Origin: Hepsetus odoe
Taxonomy: Eukaryota > Chordata > Actinopteri > Characiformes > Hepsetidae
Direction: 5' to 3'
DNA length: 64,000 bases
Assembly (NCBI GenBank): GCA_017165825.1
Contig: CM029384.1
Span: 8,869,062 to 8,933,061, forward strand
Below, one piece after another: positions 13,042 to 28,307 of this stretch. Position 1 is the stretch's first letter. Each line of letters starts with the position of its first letter. The translations under genes were made by a program, and so were the position numbers. The notes under the pieces were generated by a model, which made no database searches, was not told the DNA's origin, and worked only from the letters and a program-made list of their open reading frames with translations.

Positions 13042-14075
13042 GCGTGTGCATATGTGTGGGGGTGCATGCACAAGTCTTCAAAAGCTCTATGCTAAAAATG
13101 TCTCAGGAACTGTCTTTCTTGCTATGAATATCTGCAAGCTGACAGCCCACACAACACTCCCTGGGTACAGGTCTGTGGCAACATCTCTGCCTTTGTATGT
13201 GTGCGAGAGGGAGAGTGCAATGTACTTCTGAGCAGAGCTGTGAGAGCATGTGTAGGCAATGTGTGTGTGTGTGTTTGTCTGTCACATAAACCTCAAGAGC
13301 AATTGCCTTTCTGAAGTTGTGTACTTGTGCCAGTGTCTAGATAATTCACCATGCATTTAGACTGACAACTCGCTCTAAACAGGCTACTTCTACAGTAGAT
13401 ACCTCATGAGGAGCAGTAACAGACAGCTGCCGCACTCAAGTTTATCTGGCGATTATCCATGGAAAATTACCTGTGTGCCAAAATCGTAAATGAACCGCAT
13501 CCCTTGGCAACTGCGGCCTAGGACCACTTTCCCCCCTCCTTCTTATGAGGAGGCTAAAGGCAGGAGAGAAAGGAAAGTCATTTAGCCGTTTATCTCTGAG
13601 CAGGAGCTTGTGCACAGACCCGCATGGCCCTGTGAATGCAAGGCACAGGCTCTGGCTTAAAACAAGCTGACAGCATTGCAAATATCATTCTAATCCTATT
13701 CATAAATATACATTTATGTCAGAACCAATTTCGTCAGGTTTGCGGAGAAGACCACATATCTTGGTCCTTTCGTTCTCGTAATCTCTTCCACTTTTATTAC
13801 ATTTTGACTTTAAAATCAAAATGTACATCTTTCCCTTTTTCCTTTTGCTTTATTCTCTGTACACTCTCTCTGACTTTCTCTCTTTCTCTCACTGAGCATT
13901 ATTTCTGTCAATCCTTCTCTCTTTCTTGCTCTCTCCTTCTCAGGTTATCAGTATGCGATGAGGACAAGCTGACTCATAATGAGTTTATTGGCGAGTCGAG
14001 GGTGGCTCTGAGGCGTGTGAAACCAGACCAGACAAAGCGCTTCTACACCTGCTTGGAGCATCCACCGCCTGTAAG

Positions 14076-14129
<54 letters not shown>

Positions 14130-14702
14130 TTTTTATATGTCATTGTCATACAGTCCTGTTCAGAAGTATTGTTCACCAGATTGAAGGACTGAGATGAACC
14201 ACAAAAGTTCTGGAACAACGTTTTATGTACTGATGAGACAAAGAATAACCCCTTCCAAACTATGAAGAAAGAAAGGATACATACATACAATACATACATA
14301 CAAGATAAACTTACAAGCACAGTGGATAAAGACATCCAGCTACTTCTGGATCATGCTAAATAATCTTTACTGATGATATAACTCACAGTAGTGAATGCAT
14401 CATAAAATGCACTGAATAGCATTCACAACAAAAACATCTGCATAATATGTTATATAGGTGCCCCCTTGTGCTGCCAAAACAGCTTTTGGCCTGCCAAGGT
14501 TTGAAGAGCTATTTGTGGATTTGCCATGCTTTGACAGAACTAATTAAAATGGCCTCATCTCAAGCCTAGCCCTAACCTTCACCTCAAATACCAGAAATAA
14601 CTTTAATATTAAACACAGAAAAATGCAGCTTCTGTAAAAAAAAAAAAAGGTTAGTTTTCTAGGTTACACCTGTTCTATGCAGTCAAGACACACACAAACA
14701 AA

Positions 14703-14755
<53 letters not shown>

Positions 14756-15592
14756 AATGCATTAAGAGTCACTTTGAGTCTACTCCTGTAAGGAGTGAGA
14801 TAAACATATCAAAGAGCTTCCGTAACTTTATCTCTCTCACTTCTTTCTCTCTAAGCTTCCCTCCCCAACAGCCATGGGAGCAGCACTGCGAGGGATCTCT
14901 TGTTACCTTAGAGAGGTACTTTACTCTCGCTCTCTCTCTCTTTCTCTCTCTGACTGTATCATTAAATCCATCTGTTCTCAGACCTGGCAACAATTAAGAC
15001 AGCACTGACATTTCAGAGCTGTACATATGGGGCTTAAATACTTCAAACTGATAATTGCGTGCTGCTTAATGCATTTATCACTCATCTGTGATTTCGCTTA
15101 TATGTAAATGAATGAGCATCTCAGTAAGACAGTGTGTATGCCGTAACAGGTGAGTGGTAGAAAAAAATACCTTTCCTTTCCTCATCCATATCCCCTCTTT
15201 TGTAGTGTTCTGCAAATCAGACATGTCTTGGATGTTTCACAATGATGAGGCAATGGCAGGATGGATAGGCTGTAGAAAACAGGGACCAGCAAGAGTAAAT
15301 GAAAATAAAGGGCAAGGCCCAGACTTGCACAACTGATGAAGAACAGAGAAAACCAATATGCCACACAGAGAGAAAGATAGATGTAATATAACATTATTTC
15401 CTTTCTTTTGCCTCCTTTTTAACTCTAATGAAATGATAAAAGCTGCTGATAAGACCAACACCTCATGACCCCCCTCAAAGCTCCTGAAATTTAAGAGCAG
15501 AGGGACAGAATGAAAAACAGCATCAAAGAACACAGAGAACAGAGGGCAAAATAGGGGGAAAGAGGGGGGAAAGGAGGGCTATTCTCTAAGAC

Positions 15593-15630
<38 letters not shown>

Positions 15631-17991
15631 TAGGGATGGATAAAGGCAGTGTTGGATGAATGACAGGCAGAAGGAAAAAGGCAAGATCAGCCGTGAGCCT
15701 CTTCTGTGAATGTGGGACGATGGGTAAAAAAAATAAAGACTTGGGAGTGCAAACCGTCACAGACACCTCACTCACGAGAGGAAGAAAAACAGAAGTGACA
15801 AGAGCAGAGTTACATTGCTTTGAGGGGAGAAGACAAACAGGCAAGGGAGACAGAAAGGGAGACAGAGAGTGAGTGAGAGAGAGAGAAAGAGTGAGAGAGG
15901 GGGAGAGAGAGAGAGATTATTGGAAAGAAGGTGTAAGGTGGAGACAGAGAAGGATAGAAAAAGTTGCCATTGTTGGATGATTAAAGAAACAGAGTTGTGG
16001 GCGGAAAGTGTCAGCAGGCATAGAAATTAGAGACGTACACTGGGGACAGCAGAAAAAAGGATCGATGGACCTGAGTGACGTTTATTCAGAAATAATTAAT
16101 AATGCCATATAATCTGAAAAATATTTTTGCATAATTTCTACTTTTCATGTGGGTCATTGACACATTTCTGCAGTGAAAGTGTTTGTTTTCAGCATCTCCT
16201 GTGAAAAATTAGCTTTAAACTGTTCACTTAATGAAAGATACTTTGCCAATTTAAGGCTCAGTCAAAGAGCCTTTCCATAATGTGAATTAATATGCTTCCT
16301 TTATGAGCTGACTGGTGTTTTGAAGGTACTGATGATGTCCACAATATGCTCAGAAACACATAAGAGCAAACTGAGAAAAAGTAAATCATATTAATTTCAC
16401 ACTGATGGTTATAGCAAACAACAGCCACCTGTATAATTTATCCACAATTTTACACGCAAATACCATTGAATTTTACTGCATTAGTGCCGTGCTTCTTCAG
16501 ATAAACTAAACTGAAATAAGCATTAGCCTTTGTAGCTCAAGATCAGTTAATAATGGATGCTTCTCTCCTCCTACTGTAAATAAGCATTTGTTAGTATTTT
16601 GTTTATATTTGTTATATTTATAAGTGTTTCTTAGCCAGCCAGTTATCAGGGACACTTATCAAATTCACATATTATAGCAATTAGGGACTCCCGCATATAA
16701 ACATTAAACACAAGTAGTACTGAAACCTATATTTGGCAATGTCCCACTTAGGAATTGCTTCTGAAAGATTTTCCACCAACAGTTAAATGATAAAATGAAT
16801 GAGGGAATTTGTTTATTGCTTAAAAGTCAAGTTCTAAGAAAAATGGGTTGTTAAGAGTGTAGGCCATGCTAGGAACACTTCACCACATTACTAAGTGACA
16901 AAAAATCTTTTCTCACTTATTAAACATTGCACCAACAAAGACAGCTATTCACCCAGTATAAATGAGGGCGAGTGCAGTGCAAGTGTTTATTTTCAGTTTT
17001 CAGTTGAGATGCCAGCTCCACTGTGTCATATAGTTCCATTGTGATAGGCCTGTAAGCCTTCCAAATCACTGACTCTATGGCTCTTTCTGAAACAAACAAA
17101 CGCTGCATACTCAGGTCGTATTCTGAGGCACACCCAACCTTGTCCATTTCACATTGTTTCAAACACAAATCAATTGCAAGTGCCTGCTTCCCAATGCTGC
17201 TTTCTAAGGCACTGAGTAATTAGTCATCAAGGGATTGAGACTGCTGTCTTGAGTTTGGGATGCAGCCTATTGCACGCTTTCAGACAAACAGTTGCAGTAG
17301 TTACAATAGGTTTATTGAACATGTTCTGAAGGCATTTATATTGACATGTTATGGCACACAATAAATACAGTGCGGTTAGTTAGTTGGTTGCTTCATGTCT
17401 TGCGTCCACAGGAAAGGTCTCTGACTGAGCAGTGACAATGTTTATCTAAAACTCTTGATTTGGTCTCTAGCACACACTGTGAATCTGATGACTGATCCTG
17501 TGCCATCTGTCTGCTAATCACACAAATCTGAATATGAAAGATCTCTTGCTCTTTATGTGTGCATGTGTGTGTGTGTTTGTGTGTCTTCAACACCTGTTTA
17601 CCTGCTCGTTACACCTCCCCATTATCATTAGTGAATCATGGTCATTAGTCAATCATAGGTGAATACAGAAGTAAAAAGTCAAAATAATTGCAACACCCTT
17701 AATGAGCCGTGAAAAATTTAATGAGACATTTTGTAATGTACGTAACAGCACAGCATAAGAATGGCAATATTCCAATGCCCAATGTAAGATATAGTTTATC
17801 TATTACAGGCCTGTCAGTCTGAAATATATGCAAATACACATTGGCAGACAAAATGTTTCAGTGGAAAACTGGATTACTGGATGTGTGCTGACGGCGTTGA
17901 TGCCATTATATTATTAAATACAATGTAATAAAGGCATTTTGTTTTAGCTTTCACTCTCAGAATACTGGGAAATGTTGTTTAGGTATCTGAA

Positions 17992-18039
<48 letters not shown>

Positions 18040-20694
18040 TGTGATTTCTTCTTTGTTTATAAGGTAGGTGTTGGTTGACTCCCTGTCTCATTAGTCTGTT
18101 TGCAATTTGTGTCTCTCTCCACTTGGTAACATTAATGAAGCCTCACACTGCTCACCAGACAGCCGTATATCACTTCCTTGCAAATTTTTTATACAGTTGG
18201 GAATTTGGCTCCAAACAAGTGACTTGCAGCTAACAAATGTATTTGCTTTATTTCACATTTTAATTTACAATTGATGTTAATTGTAATAATAATATTGGCT
18301 CATACAAATATTGTACAAAATAGTATGTCTTATATATCTTATTTGCCTATTTGTTAAACTCAGCAAGCATAAAGCAATTGCATTCTAATATTTGCAGAAG
18401 TTAATTGTAATTGTAATTGTTAACTTATTTTTGCTTGAAAAAATCAGCAATACACAATCTGAACGAGGGATCAAACGTGTGAGTATGACTGTATATCAAA
18501 ATAACCATATGGGCAGTTATATCTGTTTATATAGTGATTTATCTGATTTTTTTTAGTAACATTTTGAACAGATTTGCCATTTTTGTGTTAAGTCGTCTTC
18601 TTCTTAAATCTTCAATCTTTAATTTTTAATTCAGTGAACCAGTGAATAGTTTAACTTGTTTTGCACAACAACACAAAAAGCTCTTGCTTGATTGAAGAAT
18701 CAAGATTTATTATCGTTCACCCTGTTTACTCCACCCTGTTTATTCTAGTAGAGCTTATTCACATTAAAATGCAAATCACACTCAAGAGACACTTGTAACA
18801 GGGTTATATTAGATAGCTCAAAGGTGGTCTTTAGCGCATTGTAGCCTGATGTTATAGTAGTGATACTGCCTTAAGCAACATTCGACAATCAAACCCCTCT
18901 CAGTATGCCTCCTCCTGATGTTCTGCACATGGGGAAGACTACCCCCCAGGACTGCCAATGCTTAAAATAGGTATTGCCTGTTTTTTCTAAATCATCTCCT
19001 GACACATCTTGTTTCTTCAACCTACTTTGTCCCCCTTCAGTCAAGATAGTTAGTTCAAATGAAGTATGATGGTTGCCTCTTCATTTTTTACTGTATAGTT
19101 ACAGTATGTGTTAAACACTTAACTCATAACCAGTTGGATGTTATTATTTTTGACATCTGTCTCCCTTTAAATATGAACTGCCAGTCTAAGAAAATGAGCT
19201 GTGCTGTGAGAAATTGTGAGAATTGTGATGTTCACAACAGAACACAAACAGAAAAACAAAGAAGACACTTGGGCAATTGGTTGTTGTGTATACACCGAGT
19301 TGCATATTATATGTTACGCTGTAATCAAAATTTTTATCCAAATAACCAGGTATGTCTTACAAACAAATATTATGACCAACAATTACAATAAGTGGACAGC
19401 AAATACAAGTACAGCAGTACCAAAGTAAAAACCACTAGTGCAAATTATAACACAAACATCTGGATTGTGCTTGTGACACATGTGAGCAGTTTAGTTTAGT
19501 TTTTCAAAATCAGTATTGATCCTGAGAGGTTTTGCTTATGTGAACACATGCATGGTTACAGGTTAGGGTATATTTTACACCTATAACCAAGTCAAGGATT
19601 GCACAGATTTAGCATTTATCCTGTACACCATTGTTTTTTTTTTGTTTTGTTTTTTTAAGTCTCTACCTAAACTCAGAGTTCAGTTTGAAATGACCCTTGA
19701 GGAAAAGCTGTTTCTGAACCTGCTTGTGCAGGTGAGAACAGCACTATGACGCCTTTCTGATGAAAGGAGGACAATCAAAACACTGCAGGGATGGACCTAG
19801 TTCTTAATAATGTTGGTTGACTCCTTCAGGCAGCACTGTCTTTATGTGTCCTATAAGATTGGAAGTTGTGTTCATATGATGTGTTGGGCTGTTTAGTAAA
19901 TCCATTGTAGAGCCTTTTGATCAGCTTTGGTACAGCTGGTGTGGCATTCAGTGACACAATGTCCCAAGGCTCTCTGTAACAAAGCTGCGGAAATTCACCA
20001 GCAGTTTTTGGGATAGCTGACTGATCTAAGTTTCCTGTACTTAAAGGCATTGTTTTGTCTTCCTTTCTTTCATGCATTTGTTTCAAACCCTGCACAAGAA
20101 GGCCCCATTGCTCCGCACAATATTTTCCATTTTTACAACAAACCTGATTGGACTAATGATCACATTAGCACACCTTTACTGTATTGAAGACAGTGTGCAA
20201 GAGCAGGGAATACACTACAATATGCAGGGCCTCTATGACTGAGGACTGCGAGCCACTGCTGTAGAGGAAGCACTGATGCATCTGGAGAAAAACAAAAAGA
20301 CACCCTGTCATATACATGAATAGTGTCTTTACATTTGCAGCATTTAGCAGACACTCTTATCCAGAGTGACTTCCATGTCCTAATTACAGGGACAGTCCCC
20401 CCCCAGAGCAATTCAGGGTTAAGGGTCTTGCTCAGGGACCCAGTGGTGGTAGTGCCAGAACCTGGGACCTCTTGAGCCATAGGTCCATAGGCAAGTATCC
20501 TACCACTAGACCACTGCCACCCACAAAGACATGAAGAATCTAACAAAGACATGAAGGGTCTTTTGAGTCAGTAGTGAGTTTAGAACTAATGAGCCCCTAT
20601 TTCACTAAATGACTCTAAGGGAGGAATAATTAGATGCAATAGGTCAGTGAGAGTGATAGCCAATAAGTTAGAGAGAGACTCCCTCCCTCTCTTG

Positions 20695-20751
<57 letters not shown>

Positions 20752-23700
20752 ACTCACTCACAAACACACAGATACACACACTTAAACAATTACACATGTG
20801 AGTGAGGGACAGAGGGCACAGAGAGAGGGCAGAGAATAAGAAAGGGGTGAAAGAGAGAGAGATATAAACAGAATTAAAAAGAGAAAGAAAAGGAGTGGGA
20901 GAAAGACAGACACAGATAGAAGGAGAAAGAAAGAATGAGTAAATTAGGAAAAGAAAGAAAGAAAAAAATAAGAGTGAAAAGGTGAGAAGGATGTTAGTTT
21001 TATCCATTGACTGAATCTCTCCCTCGCTCTTTTTTCTCATTCTCTCTCTGGTGGCCCTGTGTGCACAGAGGGAGTGACAGATGTGAGAAGAGAGAAAGAG
21101 GCAGAGATGACACAACGGGAACAGTGTGAGGAAGACAAGTCGCAAGATAAATGCTGTCATCCCTTGCCTTTAACTCTCCTCAGAAAGGTTTTGAGTGAAC
21201 AGGGGTACTGCTGTGCTTCTTCAAAAACATCTAGTGCTGATGTCATTTCAGAGGGAAATAACAGTGTCAGATGAGCCTAAGAAGAAATCCCTTGCCATCA
21301 AAGATCAGCTTCGTGCCCCCTGTCTCAGACACAGGACTAATTAGGAATAAAATAGATGTTTTTAATTCTGTGTACAGATGGGTTTCTGAATATTTCATAC
21401 ACTGTAGATAATTGCTCTCAAATGTTGGGAGTCAGACTTGAGCATTCTCACCCATAATTAATGTGCATTTAAAGAGGGTTGAACCTTGAATGTGTTTGAG
21501 TATTTTGAGTGTGTGTGTGTGTGTGTGTGTACGCAGAGTGTGTATGTAAAACCACTACAGCCTTGCAAATAACAGGTTGCAGAGGTCTGTTGTTTTTAAG
21601 ACTTTGACCCAAGGTCACGTCCCCTTTCAAATCAATATGCCATCCAGTCCAATTAAACTGGACAGAAGAGTGACTGAGTACAGTGGAGGAGGGGATAACT
21701 GAAGAAGTTAGACATTGCCAAGCTTAATTGAATGTTTTACGGTAAAAAGTGTCTGCAGAAAGTGATTTGGAAATGTCGATGGCTCTTTTTTTCTCAGGGT
21801 TAGGTGAAGCATTATAATTAACAAAAAATAAACAAATATTTCCTATACTACCTCTTTATTTTTATTTTATATTTTTATGTTGGTTTATAAACATTTTCTT
21901 AGTTGAAGTCATTCTATCTAGTAAACCAATTACCACTGCAGAAAATTTAGCTTTTTTCAAGTGTTATTTTTTAATAGATTAAGACATATAATAGACTTTC
22001 CCCTGATAAAGTGGCGTAATAAAACTGCAAGCATCTAAAACATATTGGAGTAATGTTATAGTATTTTACTACATTTTAACTACAACATATATTGTTGAAA
22101 ATGTGAAGATACCAACACAATGTTTATGTGTTGAGAGGAAAATTATAGTGTAGATAGTGTATGGGATCACTTAAAAGTACCTCTTGTAGGGGTACTTGGG
22201 GTGTAACAATTGTTTTCATATACAGATAAGGATAACAAATTTTTTTTGTGTATGGATACCCAGGCTCTGCTTGAATCAACTCCATGTTCTTGTCATGCAA
22301 CACACTCTTCTACCCTCAGCTTTAGTCTCAGAACATTATGTACAAACAGGGATTAAACCATCATGAGAACTCAGTATCATGAATTAAATCATGCACTGTG
22401 TGAGAGTGTATTATTACATTTCTGGGTACATATCTAGAAGCTCATCTTTTGGTTTGCAAAACAACAGTATTCATGGGAATTGAATTGCATTGTTGTTGCA
22501 GGCTGTACACCTAAACAGTCTTGCTGTGAATAGCTTATCCTTGAAAGACATTCAACAGAGCTGAGATCAGGTTGCAGCACAGACTGCTTAAGTAAGGAAA
22601 TGTATTCTCATGGAACAATTTAGGGATGATACATGTCTTGTGACAGGGAATGCTCCCATACGGAAACTATCCATCCAAGTGTGAATGATGTGTGACTATG
22701 CAGTAGTTAACTTGGCTATGCTGTTCAGATGTTCTTTAGCAGGTATCACTCGGAATCCCATTCTTTTCTTGCCTTGAAAAGAATGGGATTGCACTTTTTT
22801 CACTGGCCAGTGGTCTAGCACTAAAAGTTCTCTTTTTATGGTTTTTGATGCTTGCTCCATATTGGTACCAGCAAGAACACAGGGAACACACTGATGCATA
22901 TGAGTGCTTTCTTCTATCTTTGGTAAAACCTTCAGCAGAAGTCAATGGCAATTTTGTTGAATTTTCAGCAGGGCTAATGTCAGTAAGGCTTAAGAGTTTA
23001 AGAATGGAAAATCTTGTTTTCGGCTGCTCCCGTTAGGGGTTGCCAAAGCTAAACTGTCTCAATTTCTGCCTGTACTCTGCATCTTCCTCTTTCAAACCAA
23101 CTGTCTTTGTGACCACATCCATAAACCTCTGACTTGGTAAATGTAGACATTTCTATGAATGTTTGCACCTAACAGTGCAGTATTTTAGGTTGTATAAATT
23201 AATCTAACTAGCAAGAGATACAGATAATTGTCCAAATTATATACTTTAGGGTGGTTATTATGTTCCAGCTGCCTCTCATGTTAAATGAAGTGAAAGTGAC
23301 TATTTGTCACTGAGCACACAGCACAGCACTCAGTGAATCACAACAAAATCTATCCTCTGCATTTAATCCATAAACACCCCTTGCAGCAGAGGGCAGCCAT
23401 TACACGTGCCTTGGGCACAGTGATGGGGACGGCGCCTTCCTCAAGGGTACCTGAGAGCAACCAACTAGTCTGGGATTCATACCCACAACCTTCTGATCCT
23501 GCCCCACACTAGGTCAGAGAATATCCTGTCCCAGGTGGTTCAGTTCCTTTTTGCAGTCATAATAATACTCAAAGGACACACACTGTGTTTGTTGTGAATT
23601 TTTAATCTTATTTGCACTGCTTCATGAATATCGCAGACCACAATCACATCCTTGGGTAAGGAAGAGATGACAGTACCTAATTAATTGACAACTCTTTGTG

Positions 23701-26700
23701 CACAGCATTTACATGGCTGAATGTAGCCCTTTTCGAGCTTTTGCAAAAAGCTATTAGATTTACTTCAGCATTTCACCTTGTTAGCATGCGTTCCACAGTT
23801 ACCCACTTGTCCATATTGCTGAGTATTCTTAAAACAGAAGGCTGACCAGACCATCCGCAAACATCCTTCTTTTTCTCTGAAATTCAGTTCTACCCCTGAT
23901 TTTACAAATTCTCTGAATTTGGTTAATTAACTAGCTCCATGGGAAATATATCTACCCTAATGCCCTTGAATAATGATGTTCAATAACATTACATTTAACA
24001 ATCTTACCACGTACAGCAGGAAAAGTTTTTCCTGCAAAGGTATTAAGATTAGGTCATAGTTTACTTGACAAAGCTAATGCCACATTTTTCAAGCACTTGT
24101 CAGATCTTGGGAGTTGGTAATCTAGCATATGCATGGATGAACATCAATTATTAAAATGAATATTCTTCCAGAATTGAACATTTTATTCACAAAGGTCCCA
24201 ATTGTGACTCCTATGAATGTATTAATTTAAAATTAGATTTCGGTTTCAGAGTCCCTCTCTCTACATTTATTTGCAGAGCTTTGCATCTTCTCAATATGTA
24301 CCTATTTACAAGTTTGCCAGGTTGCCATGGTCAAATATGTTGTTTATCCACTGGAACTTGCAAATACCTGCTGTATGATGGACCCTTTTTCCCCTGGAGA
24401 AGTGAGAAAGCATTAGTTAAACCACTGTGACTTCAGAATATCCCTCTTTTCTTCCAGGAAATCCAAACCGTGAGGTTGTTAGTTCAGAAAAGCTTAGTAT
24501 CTGATCCTAACAGCTTTGTGTCAGCAGAGAGTTCCCTAAACTCTTTTGGTATGAAAAAGAGAGCTGCAATCTTTGAAGCAACTTGGGACGTTGAATCAAG
24601 AGCAGGGTTGGGATGTTGCAGAATACACATATTTGGAATTTATAAAACTAAAATAAAGCATCTGTATTCAGTCTAGCTATGTTTGGAAAAGGCAGTGTTC
24701 AAAACAGGCTTCTGAATCTTTTTTCTCAGTCATTTTTTTACTGATTCACTTACTGAAAATATACAGAAATGATTATAGACACTATTAAATGCTTACAATT
24801 TCTAACAAATTTAAATTCAATGCCTAGTATGAACAAATTCACTGGACAGACTACAAATCCTTTTTAACTCCTGTATTTCAAATCCATCACAGCATTGCTA
24901 AACCCTTTGAGAGCAGGTCCAGATTCTCAGTCTTCTTGCTCTTCTCAGTAATATCAGTAACATATATGACATTGATTATTTTAGCATGTGGTACTGGTTT
25001 CATTGCATAATGTTATTTAAAAACAAACAGACAAATTTGTTGGTACTATTACAGCTCATTAAAAAAATACATCATCCCTCCTGAAAAGTGTCACATGTAC
25101 AGAACTGTGCAAAAGATTTAGGCAGGTGTGAAAAAAATGCTGTAAACAATGCTTTCAAAAATGGAAGTGTTAATCATTTATTTTCATCAATCAGCAAAAT
25201 GCAGCGACTGAACAAAAGAGAAATCTAAATCAAATCAATATTTGGTGTGACCACCCTTTGCCTTCAACACAGCATCAATTCTTCTAGGTACATTTGCACA
25301 CAGTTTTTGAAGGAACTCGGCTGGTCGGTTGTTCCAAACATGACTGTGTTTCAACCTCCGTGTGACTTTGATGACCATCAGCACCTGTTTGGTAAAACTG
25401 GTTGATCATACACCGACTATAATCCTACACAATCCCTGACTTTGTGCAAGTGTACCTAGAAGAACTGATGCTGGTTTGAAGGCAAAAGGTAGTAACACCA
25501 AATATTGATTTGATTTAGATTTTTCTTTTGTTTGCTCACTCTGCATTTTGTAAATTGATAAAAATAAACAATCATTATTTATATTTCTGAAAGCATTATT
25601 TGTTTACAGCATTTATTCACAAAACCTTTTGCATAGTACTGTGTAGCTGCAAGCCTTTAGTATGTGAGTAAACTGATATTACTGATATATTACTGATAAT
25701 ATATATATATATATATATAAAATGGTAATGGGAAAGTAGCAAACTTTCCATAATTCCCCTGACCATCAGATCGACTGAGATACACTTAGATAAAGAGATA
25801 CTCTTGCTAACTTCAGTTGGCAGCTAAAGGCCTATCTCTACAATGAGCACTTAAGAATATTATAAGCACCTCCCCCATCCTGTCCCCCACCCCCAGCACA
25901 GACACACGCATACACACACACTCAGTGGGATATACTAACACTGAATAAAGAGATTCTAAAGGAAATGCACATGCCAAGTGTTGGCAGATCGTTAATGCTC
26001 TAGTGAAACTAATGAGGTATGACTCTACGCATTTTAAGAGTGTTCCATTTTCACGTCTCTCTGGTCAGATATTGGAACTAGGAACTCCTGACCATCTGGG
26101 CCATGGATTACTACAAAATATTCTTGTATTACTATTATTAGTGTCTGTAATGTTTTGGGGCTGCCTAGCTTTTCAGTAATTTTTTAAGATATTAGATAGC
26201 AAAACATTATAATTTTATATATTACACAGAAATGATTTATGTTCTTTTTTTTTTATCAGATAGAGCAAAAATGACTAATTTGGGAATTATACCCTTAATT
26301 ATACCCATTATACCTATACTTTCACTTTCAATGACAAGAAGAAAGTAGTAGCCATATGATGATCCCTATCTGAAGACAATGTTAAAGTATGATGTGATAC
26401 AGAAAGAGAATCAAAGATAATCAAAGAAAACAAGAAAAAAATCAATTGAAAATGGATTTAAAGTGTTACATGAATAAGATCAATTTAATTAAATTTAATC
26501 CATTAATTTGCTCTGCAGGAATCTTTGCTAGGTCAGTTTTTTCCCCTGAGTTAATTATTATTGGGCACCTGCTTTGTCAGTATTGATGTTGTTGATTAAT
26601 TGAGCTGGCATTCTCCCAGCTTCATTGTGTCTCACCACTCTGATGCTTTTGTTGTAATGGGTGGTCAGAGGGCTGCATTTGGTCAGGGCTTCAACTCCTT

Positions 26701-26977
26701 GTATTATTAGGGCAGCCCAGAGGAGTAGAATCCAAGGCTGGACCTGATTCATGTTTTAAGGGTTAAACGGCCAAAGGTAAGAACAAATGAAAAATGAAAG
26801 ACAGAACTAAAAAGAAGTGACATTTAGTGTAATCCATGGACTTTGGTCAGTTTCTAACAACAAGATAAGGTCATTACAGGATTGTGTACTATACTTTTTC
26901 AATTATTTTTTTATATCTTCCAAAATGTTCTGCATTTAAGCTCTAGTCTTTGAGGTATATTTTGTATATATTTTGTG

Positions 26978-27009
<32 letters not shown>

Positions 27010-28263
27010 TTGACTTCTTCGAATTGTGAGAAGATTTATAAGCATGTTATTAACTGGGAAATAGTCAAAGACAGTTGTGGACTTATACCTAGGTTTCAGG
27101 AATGATGAACAGATGTGAACTATGTAGAACTGATAAAGTGACCAGTAGTGACACTGACTCAGATAATGTCTAATACATTTATGCCAGTGCCATACATACT
27201 ACCATTCGCCATGTGATATCTGGTCAGCGTTGGTTCAATTGTGATCCTTTTTTAGTGGTGGGGGCCATCCACGTGTGGGTTCAAACCCCTTGCCAGAAGG
27301 TTGCCCTGAGGTACCCTTGATCAAGGTACCGTTCCTGTCACTGCTCCCCAGGTGCTTTCATAGTGCCCCTGCTGCACAGTGCGTGCTTGTGTGCATGGGT
27401 TCAATGCAGAGGTCCAATTTCATTGTGGTTCACTGTATGCTGTGCTGTGTACTCACAATGACAAGAATAGTCACTTTCAACTGAATAATAAGCCCGTAAT
27501 TGATGTTTCCTGCCAACCCCAGCTCTTTAAATACATTTTTGCAGTGGGAGAATGAGCAGTTGCACAGTTTGGAGGAGAGGGGTCGCCTGCTGCTCTCTTT
27601 GCAGTTCCTGCCCCCACCTGAAGAGGGAGATGGAGATGGCCGTCGGGGGGGCTTGTGGGTTGGGGTTCATCGCTGTGCCCACCTGGCTGCCATGGATGTC
27701 AACGGCTTCTCAGACCCTTATGTCAAAACGTGAGTGGACTAGAATTTGTCTGTGAAGTATTGTGACGCAACCAGGCCTTTGAAGTTGTAGTAGATGATTT
27801 AATCCTTATTGCATTTTTTTGGGGGGCAATTGAAGTCATCAGAGTTCAGAGTGCTTGAACCATGCAGGATTAAAAGTTATCAAAAAGGAATTAATTATTG
27901 GGGCTAGATGATTAATAATTAAATAAATAACAGGCAGAAACATATAAAAGTAACAAGGGCATATGTTTATGTTGAAGTAGAAGGTAAATGGTTCAGCTCA
28001 TCAACCCCTCTCCCCTGCCTCCCACCACCCCCCCTCCGCTTTACATATTTCTATCGCTTTACTTCTCACCCACATCATGCGTTAAAATAAATATTCCTTC
28101 CTCAGGCAAAATGGCAAGAGAATAGACAGGGCCCTCACCCACACATGTTCATGCCCCTCTCTCTCTAGCACTCTCTCCATTTCTTTCTCTCTATCTCACA
28201 AACACATACACGCACACACACAAAATACACAGTAAGAATTTTGGATTTGATCGTGAGAGGGAG

Positions 28264-28307
<44 letters not shown>

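Larger units (their letters stand above)
14071..14855 (+). other. Doc2 intron 5
   Basis: 0.79 kb with (CA)n runs near both ends and a short repeat-like piece around 14458-14530 (CCTTGTGCTGCCAAAACAGC). Confidence 0.75.
14916..27544 (+). other. Doc2 intron 6 (12.6 kb)
   Basis: The largest intron. It contains GA-, CT-, TG-, TA- and GTAT-type simple repeats, a V-SINE at 20329-20522, SINEs at 23285-23515 and 27255-27490, a Tc1-like element at 25100-25641 and a 15-bp hairpin at 22754-22790. No further exon of Doc2 or of another gene is recognised on either strand. Confidence 0.75.

Noticed and set aside
22754..22790. microRNA precursor
   Set aside because: The stem is only 15 bp and pairing stops at both ends, too short for a standard pre-miRNA.
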